Below, one piece after another: positions 55,583 to 61,857 of a DNA stretch of 64,000 nt. The number at the start of each line of letters is the position of its first letter. The first letter of the stretch is position 1. A program made the position numbers and the translations under genes. The stretch lies in contig NZ_JADILJ010000001.1 in the NCBI RefSeq assembly GCF_017355185.1, positions 161,342 through 225,341 of the forward strand, read 5' to 3'. The notes beneath the pieces are model-generated. The model searched no databases. It saw nothing but the letters and a program-made list of their open reading frames with translations, and was not told the origin of the DNA. This DNA comes from Rathayibacter sp. SD072. GTDB lineage: Bacteria; Actinomycetota; Actinomycetes; Actinomycetales; Microbacteriaceae.

Positions 55583-55951
55583 TCACGCGACCTGGACGAA
55601 CCAGATCTGGTGCATGCGGTACACCATGACCGCGATCGAGAGGCAGGCTGCTCCGAGGATCACCGTGCTCCACCGGGTGCGCTCGATCAGGGCCCAGAAG
55701 CCGGCCGCGAGCGGCAGCAGGAGCGCCGAGATCAGGTAGATGTAGTACTCCGGCAGACTGCCGGAGGGGTTGTTGCCGATCAGCGGCGAGACGATCGCGA
55801 CGGCCAGCTGCACGATCAGCAGGAGCTCGACGATCGCGGTCGCGCCGACCGACACGTCGGACGGGCGGCGGTTCAGGAGCCCGAGGATCAGGCAGAGCAG
55901 TCCCGCCGCGACGGCGACCGCCACCTGTACGATGGTGAACCACTCGATCAC
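55583..55951 (-). CDS. Membrane protein coupled to truB (hypothetical)
   Basis: A 122-aa protein with four transmembrane helices (FTIVQVAVAVAAGLLCLILG, ATAIVELLLIVQLAVAIV, EYYIYLISALLLPLAAGFW, STVILGAACLSIAVMVYRM). The GTG overlaps the truB stop by 4 bp (GTGA). Topology is similar to the next membrane protein (55040), but no clear homology is seen by eye. Function is unknown. Confidence 0.75.
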   Translation of the reverse strand: MIEWFTIVQVAVAVAAGLLCLILGLLNRRPSDVSVGATAIVELLLIVQLAVAIVSPLIGNNPSGSLPEYYIYLISALLLPLAAGFWALIERTRWSTVILGAACLSIAVMVYRMHQIWFVQVA

Positions 55952-56889
55952 GGCGCGACCGCCCGCACGTCCTCCGTCGGGAAGTTGACGACGCTCTTGA
56001 GCACCGAGCCGCGGCGCTCGGCGAGCCCGATGAGCCTCTCCCCCGGGGCGACGGCGGCCAGCAGTCCCGTGGAGTCGCGCAGCTCCTCCGGGACCGCGAT
56101 CCGCTTGCCGTTCGCCAGGTCCGCGGAGGACTGCGCGTCCAGCCGCAGCAGCGGGAAGAGCTCGGCCGCCACCGAGGTCGGCGTGAGCAGAGCGGTCGGG
56201 ACGTCCAGCTCGTCGATCTCGCCGGCCGCGGCGACCCCGAACGGGCCGACGGCCGTGCGGCGCAGCGCGGTGAGGTGCCCCCCGACTCCGAGCACGGCGC
56301 CGAGGTCGCGGGCGAGGGCGCGGATGTACGTGCCGGACGAGCAGGTGACCCGGACGTCGAGGTCGAGGAAGCCGTCGACCTCGCGGCGGGCGAGGACGTC
56401 GAAGGCGCTCACGGTGACGGGACGCGCGGGGATCACGACCTCCTCGCCGTCGCGGGCGCGGGCGTAGGCGCGGCGCCCGTCGATCTTGATCGCGCTGACC
56501 GAGCTCGGGACCTGCTCGATCGCGCCCGTGAGCCCCGCGATCCCGGCGTCGACGGCCTTCTCGCCGATCGCGGCGACCGCGGCGGGCGGCGCGCTCTCGA
56601 GCACGTCGCCCTCGCGGTCGTCCGTCGTGGTGGAGGCGCCGAGGCGGATCGTCGCCTCGTACTCCTTGTCGAGGCCCACGAGGTACGTGAGCAGTCGGGT
56701 CGACGGACCCAGGCCCAGGATCATCAGGCCGGTCGCCATCGGGTCGAGCGTGCCGGCGTGACCCACCTTGCGCGTGCCGGCGCGGCGCCGGGTCCGCGAG
56801 ACGAGGTCGTGGCTGGTGATGCCACCGGGCTTGTCCAGCAGGAGGATCCCGTTCGGGGCCGTCACCGGAGGAGTGGGGGTCGCGAACAC
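55948..56889 (-). CDS. truB: tRNA pseudouridine(55) synthase
   Basis: A 313-aa enzyme making pseudouridine 55 in the tRNA T-loop. The start NGILLLDKPGGITSHDLVSR, catalytic Asp in HAGTLDPMATGLM, KEYEATIRLG and the C-terminal RVTCSSGTYIRALARDLG identify it. GTG 56889 lies 7 nt after TATCCT, so it may be leaderless. Confidence 0.96.
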   Translation of the reverse strand: MFATPTPPVTAPNGILLLDKPGGITSHDLVSRTRRRAGTRKVGHAGTLDPMATGLMILGLGPSTRLLTYLVGLDKEYEATIRLGASTTTDDREGDVLESAPPAAVAAIGEKAVDAGIAGLTGAIEQVPSSVSAIKIDGRRAYARARDGEEVVIPARPVTVSAFDVLARREVDGFLDLDVRVTCSSGTYIRALARDLGAVLGVGGHLTALRRTAVGPFGVAAAGEIDELDVPTALLTPTSVAAELFPLLRLDAQSSADLANGKRIAVPEELRDSTGLLAAVAPGERLIGLAERRGSVLKSVVNFPTEDVRAVAP

Positions 56890-56896
56890 GGGTGCG

Positions 56897-56902
56897 AGGA
56901 TA
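56897..56902 (-). promoter_or_regulatory. Leaderless -10 element of truB
   Basis: TATCCT on the minus strand, 7 nt from the GTG at 56889. Confidence 0.5.
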
Positions 56903-56953
56903 CACGCGCCGGTCGGGAGCGAGCCGCGGGAGCAGGCGGCGACCGCGCCGTCC

Positions 56954-56959
56954 TAGGCT
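56954..56959 (+). promoter_or_regulatory. Leaderless -10 element of panE
   Basis: TAGGCT with 6 nt to the ATG at 56966, divergent from the truB -10 by 51 bp. Confidence 0.55.
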
Positions 56960-56965
56960 GGTCGG

Positions 56966-57964
56966 ATGAGGATCGCAGTACTCGGGACGGGCGCCGTCGG
57001 CGGAACGATCGCCGCCCTCCTCGACCGGGCCGGGCACGACGTCGAGGCGACCGCCCGAGGAGCGCACCTCACCGCGATCCGGCGCTCCGGCATCCGCCTC
57101 GACGGGGCGTGGGGCGAGCACGCCGCGTGGGTCAGGACGGGCGAGACGCTCGACCTGGTCCCGGACGTCGCCTTCCTCTGCACGAAGGCCCAGGACGCCG
57201 AGGACGCGCTGCGCGCGAATCGCCGCACGGTCGACGGCGCGCTGATCGTGGTCGTGCAGAACGGCCTCGACGGGCTGCAGGCCGCCGCCCGCCAGGTGCG
57301 CGACGCCTCCCTCGTGGGAGCACTCGCCCTCTTCGCCGCCAGCCACCTCGAGCCGGGGCGCGTCACCGTCACCGCACCCGCGACGACGACACTCGGAGTC
57401 CCCGGCAGACCGGCCGACGACGAGGTGCGGCGCGCCGCCGCCGTCCTCGGCGAGGCGGTACCCGTCGCGGTCACCGACGACTTCCTCGGCGCTCAGTGGA
57501 CCAAGCTCCTCATCAACGAGGTCAACGCCCTGCCCGCGATCACCGGGCTCTCGGTGCAGGAGACGATCGCCGAGCCGCGTCTGCGCCGACTGCTCGCCCG
57601 CGCGATGAAGGAGGCGGCCCGCACCGGCCTCGCCTCCGGGGTCCGCTTCGGCGCTCTGCAGGGACTCTCGGACACCGCGGTCCGCGCTCTCGCGGCCGCT
57701 CCCCTCCCGGTGGTCGAGCTCCTGCCCCGGCGGATGGCGAAGGGCATGGGCGACGTGCCGAACCCCGGGTCCACGCTCCAGAGCATCCGCCGCGGCGTGC
57801 CCAGCGAGATCGACCACCTCGCGGGGGCCGTCGTGCGCACCGCGCACCGGCTCGGCCGGGAGGCCCCGGTCAACCAGCTCCTCGTCGAGCTCGTGCACGA
57901 GGTGGAGCGCTCGGGCGCGTTCCTCGCTCCCGACGAGGTGGCCCGGCGGGCCTCGGCCGTCTGA
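56966..57964 (+). CDS. panE: 2-dehydropantoate 2-reductase
   Basis: A 332-aa NADPH-dependent ketopantoate reductase family protein. The Rossmann motif is IAVLGTGAVGGTIAALL; VVVQNGLDGL, DFLGAQWTKLLINEVNALPAI (catalytic Lys) and PSEIDHLAGAVV are conserved. It would form pantoate for coenzyme A, upstream of coaD in the pathway. Paralogues with other roles exist, so the symbol is tentative. Confidence 0.88.
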   Translation: MRIAVLGTGAVGGTIAALLDRAGHDVEATARGAHLTAIRRSGIRLDGAWGEHAAWVRTGETLDLVPDVAFLCTKAQDAEDALRANRRTVDGALIVVVQNGLDGLQAAARQVRDASLVGALALFAASHLEPGRVTVTAPATTTLGVPGRPADDEVRRAAAVLGEAVPVAVTDDFLGAQWTKLLINEVNALPAITGLSVQETIAEPRLRRLLARAMKEAARTGLASGVRFGALQGLSDTAVRALAAAPLPVVELLPRRMAKGMGDVPNPGSTLQSIRRGVPSEIDHLAGAVVRTAHRLGREAPVNQLLVELVHEVERSGAFLAPDEVARRASAV

Positions 57965-57976
57965 CGTCGGGCCGGC

Positions 57977-58576
57977 TCAGCAGGAGTCGGCGAAGACGCG
58001 GCGCGGGTGCTCCGGATCGCGGACGTCGATCAGCACCGGCGCGAGCCGGCGCGGATCCGTGCTCGCCCGGTAGGCGGGGTCGACCGGCGGCTCCTGGGTG
58101 TCGAGCCGGATGCCGAGGTTCCACGCTCCGCGCAGCTCCGGGCGCAACGCAAACTCGCCGTCGACGAGGAGCACCGCGTCGCGGCCCGCCGTGCGCCAGC
58201 GCGGCTGCCTCGGCTCGTCCCGCACGGAGTCGAAGGCCGCGAGCACGAAGCCGGTGCTGCCGCCGAGCTTGAACGGGTCGAGCAGCACGCGCCGCAGGAG
58301 CTCGTAGTCGTAGCGCAGGCGGTAGGCGCGCTCCTCCTCCGGCACGGAGGCGTCCTCCCGCTCCGCCCGCGCCCGCTGGAAGTCGCTCAGGTGCGCGACG
58401 AACGCACCGTGGCCCGCCCGGGCGAGAGCCGCCGCGAGGTCGTCCGCGAAGGACGCCGAGACCACGGGATCGTCGCTGTCGATCGCGACGGCGACGCGAC
58501 CCCTGGCGTAGTTGTGCAGCACCTCCGCCGCGAGCGCGTCGAGCACATCGACCTTCTGCGGAGCCCACTTCGTCAT
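57977..58576 (-). CDS. Uridine-kinase-like protein with degenerate P-loop
   Basis: A 199-aa protein similar along its length to actinobacterial uridine-kinase-like P-loop proteins: DAVLLVDGEFALRPELRG, YDYELLRRVLLDPFKLGG and STGFVLAAFDSVRD. The expected Walker A (GxxxxGKS/T) is replaced by D33-SDDPVVSAS-F43, with Ser40 where the Lys should be, so ATP phosphoryl transfer is unlikely. It may be a pseudokinase. TATCGT lies 6 nt before the ATG. Confidence 0.75.
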   Translation of the reverse strand: MTKWAPQKVDVLDALAAEVLHNYARGRVAVAIDSDDPVVSASFADDLAAALARAGHGAFVAHLSDFQRARAEREDASVPEEERAYRLRYDYELLRRVLLDPFKLGGSTGFVLAAFDSVRDEPRQPRWRTAGRDAVLLVDGEFALRPELRGAWNLGIRLDTQEPPVDPAYRASTDPRRLAPVLIDVRDPEHPRRVFADSC

Positions 58577-58582
58577 CCGTCC

Positions 58583-58606
58583 ACGATACGCGGCAGCGCC
58601 TACGCT
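58583..58606. promoter_or_regulatory. Back-to-back leaderless promoters, kinase-like gene / mutY
   Basis: TATCGT on minus (58583-58588) and TACGCT on plus (58601-58606) are 12 bp apart, each 6 nt from its ATG. The whole intergenic space is 36 bp. Confidence 0.55.
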
Positions 58607-58612
58607 GGTCGG

Positions 58613-59491
58613 ATGCCCGCCGCATTCGCCCCCGCGATCGTCGAGTGGTTCCGCCGCGACGCCCGCGACCTGCCGTGGCGCCGGGAGGGCTTCCCCGCCT
58701 GGGGGACCCTCGTCAGCGAGTTCATGCTCCAGCAGACGCCGGTCGTCCGCGTGATCCCCCGCCTGGACGAATGGCTCCGCCGGTGGCCGACGCCCGCCGA
58801 CCTCGCGGCCGTGCCCTCTGGCGAGGCCGTCCGCGCCTGGCAGTCGCTCGGCTACCCGCGCCGCGCCCTCCGACTGCACGCGTGCGCCGTCGCGATCGCC
58901 GACGAGCACGGCAACGTCGTGCCCAAGGACGTCGACGCGCTCCTCGCCCTCCCCGGGGTCGGCGACTACACCGCGCGCGCCGTCGCCGTCTTCGCCTACG
59001 GCCGTCGCCATCCCGTCGTGGACACGAACGTGAGGCGGGTGATCGCCCGGGCCGTCGCCGGATCCGGCGAGCCCGGTCCGCCGCGCACCAACCCGGATCT
59101 CGCGGCCATGGAGGCGCTGCTGCCCGACGACGTCACCGAGTCGGCCGTCTTCAACGCCGGGATGATGGAGCTCGGCGCGATCGTCTGCACCGCACGCTCC
59201 CCGCGCTGCGACGTCTGCCCGATCCGCGACTCCTGCCGCTGGCGCGCGGAGGGCTACCCGGCCTACGACGGGCCCGTGAAGGCGCGCCAGAAGAGGTTCG
59301 AGGGGTCGGACCGGCAGGTCCGCGGCCTGGTGCTCGCGGAGCTCAGGGCGTCGCACGGTCCCGTCACCGAGGCGGAGGTGCGCTCGCTCTGGCCGGACGC
59401 CGAGCAGCTCGACCGGGCTCTCGCCGGGCTCCTCGCCGACGGTCTGGCGACGGGCACTCCCGAGGACGGCTACCTCCTCCCGCACGCGTGA
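58613..59491 (+). CDS. mutY: A/G-specific adenine glycosylase
   Basis: A 292-aa DNA glycosylase removing adenine opposite 8-oxoguanine. E36 in SEFMLQQTPV, the hairpin LPGVGDYTARAV, catalytic Asp in VVDTNVRRV, and the iron-sulfur cysteines CTARSPRCDVCPIRDSC (C-X6-C-X2-C-X5-C) are all intact. The C-terminal NUDIX-like domain of E. coli MutY is absent; a short winged-helix-like region follows, as in other actinobacterial forms. ATG 58613 is chosen by its TACGCT -10. Confidence 0.95.
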   Translation: MPAAFAPAIVEWFRRDARDLPWRREGFPAWGTLVSEFMLQQTPVVRVIPRLDEWLRRWPTPADLAAVPSGEAVRAWQSLGYPRRALRLHACAVAIADEHGNVVPKDVDALLALPGVGDYTARAVAVFAYGRRHPVVDTNVRRVIARAVAGSGEPGPPRTNPDLAAMEALLPDDVTESAVFNAGMMELGAIVCTARSPRCDVCPIRDSCRWRAEGYPAYDGPVKARQKRFEGSDRQVRGLVLAELRASHGPVTEAEVRSLWPDAEQLDRALAGLLADGLATGTPEDGYLLPHA

Positions 59492-59519
59492 GCCGAGGGC
59501 GGGCGTCGGAGGACACGGG

Positions 59520-59525
59520 TAGCGT
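59520..59525 (+). promoter_or_regulatory. Leaderless -10 element of the RNB gene
   Basis: TAGCGT with 6 nt to the GTG at 59532, within 41 bp of the mutY stop. Confidence 0.5.
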
Positions 59526-59531
59526 GGCGCC

Positions 59532-60986
59532 GTGACCCGCCGCCGTCTCCGCCTCCCCCGCCCCGACTCCGACGTCGATCGCGCGCTGGCCGCCGTCCGA
59601 GCCGAGAACGACCTGCCGGGCGATTTCCCCGCGGACGCCCTGGCGGAAGCCGCGGCGGCCGACCGCACGGCCGACGACGACGGCCGGATCGATCTCACGG
59701 CGATCCCGTTCGTCACGATCGACCCGCCCGGCTCCCTCGACCTCGATCAGGCGCTCCACCTCGAGGAGTCCCCCGGCGGCGCCGTCCTCCGCTACGCGAT
59801 CGCCGACGTCCCCGCCGTCGTCCGGCCCGGGGGCGCCCTCGACGCCGAGACGCGCCGCCGCACGCAGACCTACTACCTGCCCGACGGCAGGATCCCCCTG
59901 CATCCCGACGTGCTCTCGGAGGGAGCCGCGTCCCTGCTCCCCGAGCAGCGGCGCCGCGCCCTGGTCTGGACCCTCGAGCTCGGATCGGACGCCGAGCCTC
60001 GCTCCGTCCGCGTCGAGCGCGCCCTGGTCGCCAGCGTCGCGCGCCTGGACTACGCGGGGGTGCAGCGCGACGCCGGGAACGGCGCCCTGCATCCCTCGAT
60101 CGCCCTGCTGCCCTGGTTCGGCCGCGAGCGCCGGGCACGCGAGTCGGAGCGGGGCGGCGCGAGCCTGACGCTGCCCGAGGAGGAGATCGTCGCCGACGAC
60201 GGCCGCTACCGCGTCGAGCGCCGCGCACCCCTCGAGTCCGAGGACTGGAACGCGCAGGTGTCGCTCCTGACGGGCATGGCCGCCGCGACGATGATGCTCG
60301 ACGCCGGAGTGGGGATCCTCCGCACGATGCCGCCCGCGGACGCCGAGACGCTCGCCGCCTTCCGCGCCCGCACCGAGCTCCTCGGAGCCCCGTGGCACGC
60401 CGGCGAGTCCTACGGCGACTACCTGCGCCGCCTCGACACGGGCGATCCCGCCCAGCTGGCCGTCATGCACTCCGCCGCGTCGCTGTTCCGCGGCGCCGGC
60501 TACACCGCCTTCGACGGCAGCCCACCGGAGCAGCCGGAGCAGGCCGCTCTCGCCGCCCCGTACGCCCACGTCACCGCGCCGTTGCGCCGCCTCGTCGACC
60601 GGTTCGGCCTGGCCGTCTGCCTCGCCGTCAGCCGCGGCGAGGAGCCGCCGCAGTGGCTCCGTGAGGCACTGCCGGGGATCCCGGCGCTCATGGCCGCCGG
60701 CGACCGCCGCTCCGGAGCGGTGAACCGAGCGGCGACCGCCGTCGTCGAGGCGGCGGTCCTCCGCGGCCTCGAGGGCTCGGTCTTCTCGGGCGTCGTCGTC
60801 TCGACCAGCCGGACGCGCTCGTCGGTGCAGCTCCTCGAGCCCGAGGTCACCGTCGACGTGCAGGCCCCGCTCACGCCGGGAGCCCGTGTCGACGTCGTCC
60901 TGGAATCGGTCGAGGTCGCCACGGGCTCCGCGGTCTTCCGTGCTCTGGATCAGTCCTCGTCGTCGTCCTCACGAGGCTTGACGTAG
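59532..60986 (+). CDS. RNB-domain ribonuclease (RNase II/R-like)
   Basis: A 484-aa exoribonuclease. The RNB active site is in FVTIDPPGSLDLDQALHL with the clustered Asp residues, and YAIADVPAVVRPGG and RRTQTYYLPDGRIPL follow. It lacks the N-terminal cold-shock domains and has only a short S1-like C-terminus, the compact actinobacterial form. The end is a Ser-rich tail whose last 37 bp overlap the convergent rbfA gene. Confidence 0.92.
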   Translation: MTRRRLRLPRPDSDVDRALAAVRAENDLPGDFPADALAEAAAADRTADDDGRIDLTAIPFVTIDPPGSLDLDQALHLEESPGGAVLRYAIADVPAVVRPGGALDAETRRRTQTYYLPDGRIPLHPDVLSEGAASLLPEQRRRALVWTLELGSDAEPRSVRVERALVASVARLDYAGVQRDAGNGALHPSIALLPWFGRERRARESERGGASLTLPEEEIVADDGRYRVERRAPLESEDWNAQVSLLTGMAAATMMLDAGVGILRTMPPADAETLAAFRARTELLGAPWHAGESYGDYLRRLDTGDPAQLAVMHSAASLFRGAGYTAFDGSPPEQPEQAALAAPYAHVTAPLRRLVDRFGLAVCLAVSRGEEPPQWLREALPGIPALMAAGDRRSGAVNRAATAVVEAAVLRGLEGSVFSGVVVSTSRTRSSVQLLEPEVTVDVQAPLTPGARVDVVLESVEVATGSAVFRALDQSSSSSSRGLT

Positions 60987-61387
60987 GGGTCCTCGTCGCC
61001 GGCGTAACTCGCGCCGGCCGCAAGCGTCTGCACCTGCGAGTCCTGTGTGCGCGCTGCGACGAGCAGGTCCTCGATGTGCTTCGCGTTCTCGGGGACCGCG
61101 TCGAGGATGAACTCGAGCGACGGGGTCAGGCGCGACGTGATGTTCTTGCCCACCTCCGTCCGCAGCATGCCGGTCGCCGCTTTCAGAGCGGCGGCCGAGT
61201 CGGTGCGCTCCTCATCGGTGCCGTAGACGGTGTAGAACACCGACGCGTGCTGGAGGTCGCCCGTCACCTGGACGTCCGTGATGGTGACGAAGCCGAGCCG
61301 CGGGTCGCGGATGCCGCGCTCGAGCCGCTTGGCGACGATCACCTTGATCCTGTCGGCGAGCTTCCTCGCCCGTGCCGGATCTGCCAT
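60950..61387 (-). CDS. rbfA: Ribosome-binding factor A
   Basis: A 145-aa KH-like protein needed for 30S maturation and 16S 5'-end processing. MADPARARKLADRIKVIVA, RLGFVTITDVQVTGDLQHA and KNITSRLTPSLEFILD are typical. The tail is acidic (REDDDED). It follows infB by 470 bp; in relatives the two are usually close, with infB-rbfA-truB-ribF. Confidence 0.95.
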   Translation of the reverse strand: MADPARARKLADRIKVIVAKRLERGIRDPRLGFVTITDVQVTGDLQHASVFYTVYGTDEERTDSAAALKAATGMLRTEVGKNITSRLTPSLEFILDAVPENAKHIEDLLVAARTQDSQVQTLAAGASYAGDEDPYVKPREDDDED

Positions 61388-61505
61388 AGCTGGTCCCACC
61401 TCTCTCTCGACGGGCCGTCGGGCCCGTCCTCTGATTATTCTCCCGCCTCCGGGACGCGCCCCAGGCTTGACTGCCCGGAGCGGGGTTCGAGGGGGACGTC
61501 GCAGA

Positions 61506-61589
61506 CGGAACGCCTCGCCGCACCTCCCTTCCCGCGCACCTGCGGTGCGCCCGCCAGACCCGAGCCGGGAGGCGCGACGAGGCGTTCCG
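61506..61589. repeat. Palindromic element A (infB-rbfA spacer)
   Basis: Arms cggaacgcctcg (61506-61517) and cgaggcgttccg (61578-61589) are perfect 12-bp complements. Inside is a second stem (cctccc/gggagg) and a core at 61528-61568 containing a gcgcacc/ggtgcgc hairpin. The core recurs inverted in element B. Confidence 0.65.
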
Positions 61590-61685
61590 CCCGCTCCTCC
61601 GTTCGGAGTGGGTGCACCGCCTCGCACGACCGCTCGACCCGGAGCCGACCGACCTGGAGGAGTGCACCCACCGGAGTGGAGGGGC

Positions 61686-61765
61686 GACGGCGTCCTCTTC
61701 GCGTGCCCGGCTCGGGTCTGGCGGGCGCCCTCAGGGCGCGGGAAGAGCGCGCGAAGAGGATGCCG
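61686..61765. repeat. Palindromic element B (infB-rbfA spacer)
   Basis: Arms cggcgtcctcttcgcg (61688-61703) and cgcgaagaggatgccg (61750-61765) match at 15 of 16 positions. The core at 61707-61745 is the reverse complement of the core of element A, apart from the small internal hairpin loop. A 10-bp inverted repeat (gtgggtgcac) also spans the region between A and B. Confidence 0.65.
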
Positions 61766-61813
61766 CCGTCCCGACCGGGCCCGAGGCCGACCGGAAGGAC
61801 CCCCTTCAACGAC

Positions 61814-61847
61814 GGAGGAGGCCCGGGGCGAACCCCGGACCTCCTCT
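61814..61847 (-). terminator. Terminator hairpin of infB
   Basis: Arms gaggaggcccgggg and ccccggacctcctc pair with one mismatch, 11 bp after the infB stop. No T-run. The rest of the 470-bp spacer (61388-61857) holds elements A and B and no ORF I can support. Confidence 0.7.
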
Positions 61848-61857
61848 GCGTGTCGGA

